15,824 nt of DNA from Sterolibacterium sp964521075 (GTDB taxonomy: Bacteria > Pseudomonadota > Gammaproteobacteria > Burkholderiales > Rhodocyclaceae): positions 1 through 15,824 of the forward strand of contig CAZFPI010000064.1 in assembly GCA_964521075.1 (NCBI GenBank), in the 5' to 3' direction. Both the position numbers and the translations under genes were made by a program. The notes under the pieces are model-generated. The model was not told the origin of the DNA. It searched no databases and was given only the letters and a program-made list of their open reading frames with translations. Positions 6,933 through 13,926 of the stretch are shown here, in pieces. Each line of letters starts with the position of its first letter. The first letter of the stretch is position 1.

Positions 6933-8246
6933 ATGAGCAAAAAACCCAATGCCATTGGTCGCGCGCTTGGTCTGCTGAGCCGGTTTGCCGGGGCGTCTTT
7001 CGTTCGTCGGCACGCGCTCAACAAGCCTGCCGAGAAGCTCGTTTATCTTGGTACGCGCACGGGCTTTCAGGCTATTACGGCGGCAAACCGTTTGTTCAAA
7101 CCGGCTCGTCCGCAGGGCGGGGCGCATCGCCTGGCCTTGCCCGGGCAGACGACCGGCTTGTTCGATTGCCATTTCACCGAAGAACAGCAGATGATGAAGG
7201 ACAGTGTCCTGCAATTCGCGCTGGAGGTCTTGCGTCCGCAGGCTTTTGGGGCGGATGAGGCCGGGGCTTGTCCGGCCGGATTGCATGGCCGGGCGCAGGA
7301 GCTGGGGCTGATGCAGTTTGCTGTGCCCGAGTCGCTGGGCGGGGATGCGGGTGAGCATTCGATGCTGACGAATGTGCTGGTGGCCGAGGCTTTGGGTCAG
7401 GGGGATATGGGCCAGGCGGTGGCGGTTCTTGCGCCGTTGTCGGTGGCCAATGCCTTGACGCAATGGGGAACGGCGGAGCAGCAGGCGACTTATTTGCCGT
7501 CTTTCGTTGGTGACGAGCCTTTGCTGGCTTCGCTGGCTGTCAATGAGGCGAGGCCCTTGTTTAATCCTTATGAGCCGGAATTGCAGGCTGTGCCTGAAGG
7601 GGATGGCTGGCGGCTCGATGGAGTCAAGACGCTGGTTCCGCTGGCTGCACGTTCTTCGTTGTGGCTGGTGAGTGCGAAAACGCCGCAGGGGCCGCGTGTT
7701 TTTATCGTCGAGGCGGGGGCTGCGGGGGTGGGGGTGCGCCCGGCAGGCAGCATGGGCTTGCATGCGGCTGAGCTGGGGGATTTGCAATTCGAGAATGTCC
7801 ATTTGCCGAAGACGGCTTTGCTGGGCGATGCGTCTTTCGATTTCGTCCAGTTTGTCGATGCGGGGTCTTTGGCCTGGTGCGCGCTGGCGGCGGGCTGCGC
7901 CGAGGCGGTGCTGGCGTATGTGATTCCGTATTGCAATGAGCGTCAGGCTTTTGGCGAGCCCATTTCTCATCGTCAGGCGGTGGCTTTCATGGTGGCCAAT
8001 ATCGCCATCGAGCTGGAAAGCATGAGGATGCTGATGTATCGCGCGGCTAATCGGGCTGATCTTGGCTTGTCATGGCATCGTGAGGCTTTCCTGGCGCGAA
8101 CGCTCGCTCAGGAGAAGGCCATGGAGATCGGCAGTAACGGGGTGCAGTTGCTGGGGGGGCATGGCTTCACCAAGGAGCATCCGGTGGAACGCTGGTATCG
8201 CGATTTGCGTGCCGTTGCCGTCTTGCACGGCGGTTTGCATCTGTAA
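6933..8246 (+). CDS. Acyl-CoA dehydrogenase paralogue lacking the catalytic glutamate
   Basis: A 437-residue acyl-CoA dehydrogenase fold protein, starting at ATG 6933 (MSKKPNAIGRAL) behind GGGGG. Residues 1-75 are an extra basic, partly hydrophobic extension before the dehydrogenase N-terminal domain begins at FTEEQQMMKD (81). The mid-domain is recognisable (DGWRLDGVKTLV, GSMGLHAAELGDLQFENVHLP), but the usual T-E-x-x-AGSD flavin motif is replaced by LAVNEARPLFNPYEP (201-215). The C-terminal domain keeps NERQAFGEPISHRQAVAFM and QLLGGHGFTKEHPVERWYRD. Where family members have Y-E-G-T with the catalytic base, this one reads L-H-G-G (His432), and it ends five residues later. The alternative catalytic position of isovaleryl-CoA dehydrogenase aligns with Gly311. 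It therefore probably cannot dehydrogenate alone. It lies 22 bases before a catalytically intact paralogue, suggesting a heteromeric enzyme. Confidence 0.85.
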   Translation: MSKKPNAIGRALGLLSRFAGASFVRRHALNKPAEKLVYLGTRTGFQAITAANRLFKPARPQGGAHRLALPGQTTGLFDCHFTEEQQMMKDSVLQFALEVLRPQAFGADEAGACPAGLHGRAQELGLMQFAVPESLGGDAGEHSMLTNVLVAEALGQGDMGQAVAVLAPLSVANALTQWGTAEQQATYLPSFVGDEPLLASLAVNEARPLFNPYEPELQAVPEGDGWRLDGVKTLVPLAARSSLWLVSAKTPQGPRVFIVEAGAAGVGVRPAGSMGLHAAELGDLQFENVHLPKTALLGDASFDFVQFVDAGSLAWCALAAGCAEAVLAYVIPYCNERQAFGEPISHRQAVAFMVANIAIELESMRMLMYRAANRADLGLSWHREAFLARTLAQEKAMEIGSNGVQLLGGHGFTKEHPVERWYRDLRAVAVLHGGLHL

Positions 8247-8268
8247 TTGACCTGACGGGGAAATCATC

Positions 8269-9468
8269 ATGTATCTCGAAGTTCCTAAAAAGATTCGTGG
8301 CCTGAAGGAACAGGCCGCGCAAATGGCCGATCATGTTTTCCGCAGTATTTCGCGTAAGTATGACAAGGCGGAACATGATTATCCGGTTGAGCTCGATATG
8401 GTCGCTGCGGCGATCGACGGCATGAATGATGGTAATCCGGCCAGTGCGGCCGGGGCGAACAGTGCCAGCAAGAGTAGTGCGGAAGATGCCGGCGGCGTTC
8501 GCAATGGCGGTAATTTGTCGACGGCCTGGAGCATCATGGAGCTTTGCCGGGGCGATGTGGGCCTGTTGCTTTCGATGCCGCGCCAGGGTTTGGGTAATGC
8601 TGCCATTGCAGCGGTGGCTACGCCGGAGCAGAAGCAGCGTCTGGCGGGCCGCTGGGCGGCGATGGCCATCACGGAGTCGGCTTGTGGTTCCGATTCGGCA
8701 GCGATCCGGACGACGGCCCGGAAGGATGGCGATCACTATGTGCTCAATGGCGAAAAGATTTTCGTCACTTCGGGGGATCGTGCGGATTGCGTCGTTGTCT
8801 GGGCTACGCTCGACAAGTCGCTGGGCCGGGCGGCGATCAAGTCCTTCGTGGTGGAGAAGGGCACACCGGGCATGGCGGTGACGCGTCTGGAGAAAAAACT
8901 GGGTATCAAGTCTTCGGATACGGCAGCTATCAGTTTCGCGGATTGCCGCGTACCTGCGGAAAACCTCCTCGGCTCACCGGAAGTCGATGTGCAAAAAGGC
9001 TTTGCCGGGGTCATGGAGACTTTCGACAATACCCGCCCGCTGGTGGCTGCCATGGCCGTAGGCTGCGCTCGCGCGGCACTCGACCGTGCCCGGGAACTGC
9101 TGGCTCCGCACTGTGAGCTGGATTACGCTACGCCTGCACTCAACAACAGCCATGCAGCCGCTACGCTCTACAGGCTGGAAGCCGAATGGGAAGCTGCGTA
9201 TCTGCTGACGCTCAAGGCTGCCTGGATGGGCGATAACCGTTTGCCAAATTCGAAGGATGCTTCCATCGCCAAGGCGAAGGCGGGCCGGACGGCGACGGAA
9301 ATCACGCTCAAATGCGTCGAGTTGTGTTCGGCTTACGGGGAAGACGAGCTTTTGGAAAAGTGGGCGCGAGATTCGAAGATTCTCGATATTTTCGAAGGTA
9401 CGCAGCAGATACAGCAACTCATCATCGCCCGGCGTCTCTTGGGGAAATCTTCGGCAGAACTGAAGTAA
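8269..9468 (+). CDS. Acyl-CoA dehydrogenase, catalytically intact partner
   Basis: A 399-residue flavoprotein expected to introduce an alpha,beta double bond into an acyl-CoA and pass electrons to ETF. The flavin/substrate motif ITESACGSDSAAIRTTA (134-150) is followed by DGDHYVLNGEKIFVTSG. Near the C-terminus, IFEGTQQIQQLIIARRLL carries the catalytic base Glu376 at the medium-chain-type position. The C-terminal domain diverges from the norm in its first helices (HCELDYATPALNNSHAAATLYRLEAEWEA). Residues about 53-81 form a Gly/Ala/Ser/Asn-rich low-complexity loop. The ATG has GGGGAAA upstream. It is 22 bases after the glutamate-less paralogue, so the two are almost certainly co-transcribed and may assemble together. 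The substrate cannot be read from the sequence. Confidence 0.9.
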   Translation: MYLEVPKKIRGLKEQAAQMADHVFRSISRKYDKAEHDYPVELDMVAAAIDGMNDGNPASAAGANSASKSSAEDAGGVRNGGNLSTAWSIMELCRGDVGLLLSMPRQGLGNAAIAAVATPEQKQRLAGRWAAMAITESACGSDSAAIRTTARKDGDHYVLNGEKIFVTSGDRADCVVVWATLDKSLGRAAIKSFVVEKGTPGMAVTRLEKKLGIKSSDTAAISFADCRVPAENLLGSPEVDVQKGFAGVMETFDNTRPLVAAMAVGCARAALDRARELLAPHCELDYATPALNNSHAAATLYRLEAEWEAAYLLTLKAAWMGDNRLPNSKDASIAKAKAGRTATEITLKCVELCSAYGEDELLEKWARDSKILDIFEGTQQIQQLIIARRLLGKSSAELK

Positions 9469-9500
9469 TTTCGCCCGGCGAGGGGGCCGGTCAGTGGGGG

Positions 9501-10523
9501 TTAGCGCATGTCAGTGCGCTTGAGTTCGCGCACGACATCTGCCCAGTGCCCCGGGTCGGGGCTGCGGTTGTGGGTGAGGCTTACGCTGTCGGCAATACCG
9601 GCCAGACGGGTGGTGAGTTTGGCCGCGATTTCGTGGCGCTCGCCGACGACGGCAATTTCGTTGAGGACTTCGTCGTCGATCAGTGCGGTCATGTCGTCCC
9701 AGCGGCCAGCCTTGGAGAGCCGGTTGAGCTCGTCGTGCAGGGTTTCCCAGCCGTGGGCGGCGAGGGTGGGCAGGTAGGCCGGGGTTGAGCCGTAGAAGGC
9801 GAGCTGTTTTTTCGCGGCGAGCCGGGAGGCGGCGAGTGCTTCTTCGGTGTCGGCGGTGACGATGAGTGTGGCGCACATGATTTCGATGTCTGCGCGCTGC
9901 CTGCCGGATCTGGCGAGCCCGGCTTGCAGTGCGGGCAGTGTGTTTTCAAGCAGCGAGCGGCGGGTGTTGAAGGGGTGGGCGATAAAACCGTCGGCGGCTT
10001 CGCCTGCGACGGCGGTCATCTTCGGGCCAAAACCGCCGGTGAAGATCGGCGGCGGGCCGTAGGGGTTGGGGCCGGGGTTGAAGGCCGGAATCATTAGTGT
10101 GTGGCGGTAGAACTCGCCCCGGAAATCGAGCGGTGCGCGGCCTTCCCAGGCCGCCCAGATGGCTTTGATGGCCAGCACAATCTCGCGCATGCGTTCGGCA
10201 GGCTTTGACCAGACGCTGCTGAAACGTTTTTCGATGTGCGGTTTGACTTGCGAGCCCAGGCCCAGAACGAAACGCCCACCGCTGATCGATTGCATGTCGT
10301 AGCCGAGATTGGCAAGGTTCATCGGGTTGCGGGCAAATGCAATGGCGATGGCCGTGCCCAGGCGCAGCGTGGTGGTGTGCTCGGCGGCAACAGCCAGCGC
10401 GAGGAAGGGGTCATGTTTGGCTTCGAAGGAAAATCCACCGTCATAGCCGATGTCTTCGAGCTCCTTGTAAAGAGTGCGCGCGGCGCGGGGGTCTTCGAGC
10501 GGGGCGGTGGTGTAGATTTTCAT
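9501..10523 (-). CDS. LLM-class flavin-dependent oxidoreductase
   Basis: A 340-residue luciferase-like (bacterial luciferase / F420-dependent) TIM-barrel oxidoreductase. Typical features are the start MKIYTTAPLEDPR, LYKELEDIGYDGGFSFEAKHDPFLALAVAA, TTLRLGTAIAIAFARNPMNLA, the barrel motif SGGRFVLGLGSQVKPHIEKRF and PPIFTGGFGPKMTAVAGEAADGF. It resembles the subfamily described in actinobacteria as probable F420-dependent (MSMEG_2256-like). Most betaproteobacteria are not known to make F420, so FMN is the more likely cofactor here; this is inference. It converges on the acyl-CoA dehydrogenase pair (32 bases apart) and diverges from the molybdopterin oxidoreductase. No clear Shine-Dalgarno motif precedes ATG 10523 (GACGCCCC), yet no better start is visible. 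Substrate unknown. Confidence 0.88.
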   Translation of the reverse strand: MKIYTTAPLEDPRAARTLYKELEDIGYDGGFSFEAKHDPFLALAVAAEHTTTLRLGTAIAIAFARNPMNLANLGYDMQSISGGRFVLGLGSQVKPHIEKRFSSVWSKPAERMREIVLAIKAIWAAWEGRAPLDFRGEFYRHTLMIPAFNPGPNPYGPPPIFTGGFGPKMTAVAGEAADGFIAHPFNTRRSLLENTLPALQAGLARSGRQRADIEIMCATLIVTADTEEALAASRLAAKKQLAFYGSTPAYLPTLAAHGWETLHDELNRLSKAGRWDDMTALIDDEVLNEIAVVGERHEIAAKLTTRLAGIADSVSLTHNRSPDPGHWADVVRELKRTDMR

Positions 10524-10594
10524 GGGGCGTCGATGTCGTCGGCGTTTGTCGTGAATGAGGTGTTCCGCGAATGGCGTGGCTTGAACAGGCGAAA

Positions 10595-10614
10595 TATACT
10601 GAAAAGGGTTCAGT
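10595..10614. promoter_or_regulatory. Inverted repeat next to a -10-like element in the divergent intergenic region
   Basis: ACTGAA (10598-10603) and TTCAGT (10609-10614) form a perfect 6-base inverted repeat with a 5-base spacer. It overlaps TATACT (10595-10600), a good -10-like hexamer on the plus strand, though no matching -35 is visible at 16-18 bases. The position between the divergent flavin and molybdopterin oxidoreductase genes would suit a repressor site. Weak evidence only. Confidence 0.25.
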
Positions 10615-10665
10615 GCTATGCCGTGATGTTCATTCGCGGCCCGTTTTCATTCGGTGGGGAAGGTC

Positions 10666-10752
10666 ATGGGTAAGCCGTTTTTCAGTGGGGGGCTCCGGGC
10701 AGGCCGGCAGGCCGGTGCGCCGGGTGGATATGTCGTCCGGGGGCTTCGATGA
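10666..10752 (+). CDS. Possible 28-residue small ORF coupled to the molybdopterin oxidoreductase gene
   Basis: An ATG at 10666 follows GGGGAAGG at close spacing and opens a 28-codon frame rich in Gly and Arg (begins MGKPFFSGGLRAGRQ, ends VVRGLR). Its TGA stop overlaps the ATG of the next gene by 4 bases (ATGA at 10749-10752), the pattern of translational coupling. I do not recognise the peptide. It has no hydrophobic segment or signal sequence. It could be a leader peptide whose translation sets the start of the downstream gene, or a chance frame in GC-rich DNA. Conservation in relatives would decide. Confidence 0.3.
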   Translation: MGKPFFSGGLRAGRQAGAPGGYVVRGLR

Positions 10753-13082
10753 CTGCGCCGGATGGCGGTGTGCCACTCGTCCGGCGAGATGATAAACCGG
10801 CTGGGGGCTGGGGGGCTTTGAGGAGTGTTGGCCGCGCGCTGGCGCGAACGGATGTGTTCAAGGGGGTGGCGGCTTTGTGTCGCCTCAATCATGCGCGGGG
10901 CGTCGATTGTCCTGGCTGCGCCTGGCCTGATGCGCCAGGTGGCTCGCCTGTGCAGTTTTGTGAGCAGGGGGCCAAGGCAGTGGCCCATGAGACGACGGGG
11001 CAGCGTGCCAATGCTGCTTTTTTCGCTGCTCATCCCCTGCGCGAACTGCGTGAGCGCGATGAGCTGTGGCTCGAAGCGCAGGGGCGGCTGACGGAGCCAC
11101 TGCATTACGATGTGGCCTCCGATACTTATCGCCCGGTTTCATGGGATGCTGCTTTTGCCATGGCGGGTGAGGCCTTGCGTGAGTTGCGCGAAGCCCGTGG
11201 CGCGGATTCGGCGGCTTTTTATGCATCGGGGCGCAGTAGTAATGAGGCGGCTTTTCTCTACCAGCTTTTTGCGCGTACTTTCGGGACAAACAACCTGCCG
11301 GATTCTTCAAACCTTTGCCATGAGCCTTCGGGTCTTGCCTTGCGCGAGACGATCGGTGTGGGCAAGGGGACGGCGACGCTGGCGGATTTCGGGCAGGCCG
11401 ATGCCATTTTCATCTTTGGCCATAATCCGGCCTCCAACCACCCGCGAATGATGGGCGAGTTGCATCGCGCGCATCAGCGCGGTTGCCGGATTGTTGTTTT
11501 CAATCCTCTGCGCGAGAACGGTTTGCTACGTTTTACGAATCCGCAATCGCCCGGTGAGATGCTCGGTGGCGGTGCTCAGACCATTGCGGATTTTTACTAT
11601 CAGGTGCGTATCGGCGGCGATCTGGCAGCACTCAAGGGCATGATCCGCGCCTTGTTTGAGGCTGATGCCGTGGAGGTCGGGGCGGGACGCGGTTCCTTGC
11701 TCGATCGCGCTTTCATCAACGATCATTGCACGGGATTTGATGCGCTTTACGCTGATGTCATGCTTGAGTCCTGGCCTCGCATCGAGGCGGAAAGCGGCTT
11801 GACCCGGGCGCAGATCGTTGAGGCGGCGGGTGTCTATGCACAGGCCGGTGCTGTGCTGGCGACCTGGTGCATGGGGCTGACGCAGCATGAATATGCCGTG
11901 CCGACGATACAGATGTTGACCAATCTGCTGCTTTTGCGTGGCAATGTCGGAAAACCGGGGGCGGGGGCCGTACCTGTGCGGGGCCATTCCAACGTGCAGG
12001 GTGATCGCACCATGGGGATTACGTCCAGACCGCTTCCTGGCTGGCTGACGGCACTGGAGCGGGAGTTTGGAATTGTCGCGCCGAAAAACCCCGGCCGTGA
12101 TGCCTTGTCTACGGTTGAGGGCTTGATGGATGGCAGTGTGTGCGGTTTCGTTGGGCTGGGGGGTAATTTCGGCGTTGCCTGTCCGGATAGTCAGCGTCTG
12201 TTGGCAGCACTGGCGCGTACTGATCTGACGTTACATGTGGCGACGAAACTGAATCGTACCCATTTATATCCCGGGCGGCTGGGCTTGCTGCTGCCATGCC
12301 TTGGGCGCACCGAGCGTGACATTCAGGCGACAGGGCGTCAGTTTGTCAGTGTCGAGGATTCGATGAGCATGGTGCATGCTTCTTCTGGGGCGAACCAGCC
12401 TGCCAGTGACAGTCTGTTGTCGGAGCCGGCCATCGTGGCGGGGCTTGCGCGGCAGACGCTTGGGGATGTGCCGGTGAATTGGCATTGGCTGGTCGAGGAT
12501 TACGACCGCATTCGTGCGGCTATCGAACGTATTGCTGCAGGGTGTGTCGAGGGATTTTCTGGCTATAACGCGGCGGTGCGCGGCCTGCGCGGTTTTCATC
12601 TGCCCAATGCTGCCGGCCAGCGGCGGTGGGCCACTCCGGAGGGCCGGGCACGTTTGATGGTGCATGCGATTCCCTCGGAGACGTCCATGACGCGCGCACT
12701 TGAGGCACACGGCGGGACGATCTTTTGCCTGATGACGATCCGTTCGCATGATCAGTACAACACGACGGTGTATGGCAACGATGACCGTTATCGTGGTGTG
12801 TTCGGCGGGCGTAGTGTGGTGTTCATGAACGCTGAGGATGTCGCGCGGCTGGGCCTGGCCGAGGGGATGCCCGTGGCGTTGAGAAGTCTTTCTTCGGATG
12901 GGATCGCCCGGCGCGTGACGGGGCTGCGTGTGGTCGTACACGATATTCCCGTCGGTTGTGTGGCGGGCTATTTTCCGGAACTGACGCCGCTTGCTGCTCC
13001 GGAGTGGAGGGCGCGCGGTGCGAATACGCCTGCAGTGAAGGAGATTCCGGTGAGAGTGGAAAGCTTCGCCAACCCGGAGTGA
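10749..13082 (+). CDS. FdhF/YdeP-family molybdopterin-dependent oxidoreductase
   Basis: A 777-residue protein of the formate-dehydrogenase-alpha-like family typified by E. coli YdeP. After GGWGALRSVGRAL comes the cysteine segment VDCPGCAWPD with a later FCEQGAKAVAHE: Cys54, Cys57 and Cys71, fewer than the four spaced cysteines of true formate dehydrogenases. The molybdenum-domain motif DSSNLCHEPSGLAL puts Cys190 where FdhF has selenocysteine, so it is the likely metal ligand. Further motifs are ADAIFIFGHNPASNHPRMM, LRGNVGKPGAGAVPVRGHSNVQGDRTMG, and a C-terminal molybdopterin-binding domain (TIRSHDQYNTTVYGNDDRYRGVFGGR). There is no Tat signal, so it should be cytoplasmic. No iron-sulfur or cytochrome partner subunit is encoded nearby. 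In E. coli ydeP is linked to acid resistance, but the true substrate of this family is not established. Start ATG 10749 has GGGGG upstream and overlaps a small ORF. Confidence 0.9.
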   Translation: MTAPDGGVPLVRRDDKPAGGWGALRSVGRALARTDVFKGVAALCRLNHARGVDCPGCAWPDAPGGSPVQFCEQGAKAVAHETTGQRANAAFFAAHPLRELRERDELWLEAQGRLTEPLHYDVASDTYRPVSWDAAFAMAGEALRELREARGADSAAFYASGRSSNEAAFLYQLFARTFGTNNLPDSSNLCHEPSGLALRETIGVGKGTATLADFGQADAIFIFGHNPASNHPRMMGELHRAHQRGCRIVVFNPLRENGLLRFTNPQSPGEMLGGGAQTIADFYYQVRIGGDLAALKGMIRALFEADAVEVGAGRGSLLDRAFINDHCTGFDALYADVMLESWPRIEAESGLTRAQIVEAAGVYAQAGAVLATWCMGLTQHEYAVPTIQMLTNLLLLRGNVGKPGAGAVPVRGHSNVQGDRTMGITSRPLPGWLTALEREFGIVAPKNPGRDALSTVEGLMDGSVCGFVGLGGNFGVACPDSQRLLAALARTDLTLHVATKLNRTHLYPGRLGLLLPCLGRTERDIQATGRQFVSVEDSMSMVHASSGANQPASDSLLSEPAIVAGLARQTLGDVPVNWHWLVEDYDRIRAAIERIAAGCVEGFSGYNAAVRGLRGFHLPNAAGQRRWATPEGRARLMVHAIPSETSMTRALEAHGGTIFCLMTIRSHDQYNTTVYGNDDRYRGVFGGRSVVFMNAEDVARLGLAEGMPVALRSLSSDGIARRVTGLRVVVHDIPVGCVAGYFPELTPLAAPEWRARGANTPAVKEIPVRVESFANPE

Positions 13083-13108
13083 CGATCCCGGATTAATTAA
13101 CGCTTCCC

Positions 13109-13852
13109 TTATTTTCGCCGTATCTTCGGCTGCTCGATGGTGCTCAGGAATCCGCGCAGGATGCTGACTTCGTCGTGTTCGAGCCGGGTGCGCGAGAACA
13201 GGCGGCGCAGGCGTGGCATCAGACGTTTGGGTTGTGCCGGGTCGAGAAAGCCCGTGGTGATGGCAACCTGTTCCCAGTGGGCGTAGAGGCCTTCAATGGC
13301 TTCATGGCTTGCCGGGGTGAATGCGTTGGCCGGGACGATACCTGGTGCGGCGGCTGCCAGCCGAAGTTCGTAGCTCATCAGTTGCACCGCCGAGCCGAGA
13401 TTGAGCGAGGAGTAGTCCGGGTTTGCCGGGATCATGATGCCCAGGTGGCAGTGGGCAAGTTCGTCATTGGAAAGCCCCGCTGTTTCGTTGCCAAACAGAA
13501 GGGCGACTTCTCCCTGCGGCTGGCGTGTGCCTTCGATCAGTGCGGCAGCCCCTTCGCGCGACCAGTGAAATGGCACGGAAAGATCGCGCCGTCGGGCGGT
13601 CATGCCGGCTACCAGGGTGACATCGGCCAAGGCTTCGTCCAGTGTGGCGCAGACGGTGGCTTGTTCGAGTATGTCCGCCGCGCCGGAAGCCCGGGCAGTG
13701 GCTTCCTCGTGCGGGAAATGGCGAGGGGAAACCAGTGTGAGCCGCGACAGCCCCATGGTTTTCATGGCACGCGCGGCCGCGCCGATATTGCCCGGGTGGC
13801 TGGGGTGGGAAAGAATTATTCGGAGGCTGGCGAGCGGGGAGGAGGGGTTCAT
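13109..13852 (-). CDS. trmJ: tRNA (cytidine/uridine-32-2'-O)-methyltransferase TrmJ
   Basis: A 247-residue SPOUT-class (SpoU/TrmH) methyltransferase that uses S-adenosylmethionine to methylate the 2'-OH of residue 32 in the anticodon loop of certain tRNAs. Motif 1 is SHPSHPGNIGAAARAMKTMG (15-34), motif 2 LLFGNETAGLSNDEL (118-132) and motif 3 IPANPDYSSLNLGSAVQLMSYEL (141-163), the trefoil-knot cofactor site. The roughly 80-residue C-terminal extension, with helix-rich RLMPRLRRLFSRT, is typical of TrmJ rather than of other SpoU enzymes. It is divergent from suhB, 74 bases away, as in E. coli. Only ATG 13852 fits the N-terminus. It lacks an evident ribosome site, and an AT-rich -10-like stretch (TTTTAATA) abuts it, so the mRNA leader may be very short. 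Confidence 0.93.
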   Translation of the reverse strand: MNPSSPLASLRIILSHPSHPGNIGAAARAMKTMGLSRLTLVSPRHFPHEEATARASGAADILEQATVCATLDEALADVTLVAGMTARRRDLSVPFHWSREGAAALIEGTRQPQGEVALLFGNETAGLSNDELAHCHLGIMIPANPDYSSLNLGSAVQLMSYELRLAAAAPGIVPANAFTPASHEAIEGLYAHWEQVAITTGFLDPAQPKRLMPRLRRLFSRTRLEHDEVSILRGFLSTIEQPKIRRK

Positions 13853-13926
13853 ATTAAAATCGCCGGGCTGGCGTAGCCAAGCATGAATTGATTTGACCTG
13901 ATTACCCAGTTTCCAAGAAGACGTCT

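Noticed and set aside
6891..7970. 359-codon minus-strand frame opposite the first acyl-CoA dehydrogenase
   Set aside because: Arg/Gln/His-rich composition and no motif; the plus-strand dehydrogenase explains the region.
9475..9490. CCGGC/GCCGG hairpin between the convergent dehydrogenase and LLM genes as a terminator
   Set aside because: The stem is only 5 bases and neither strand has a following T-run.
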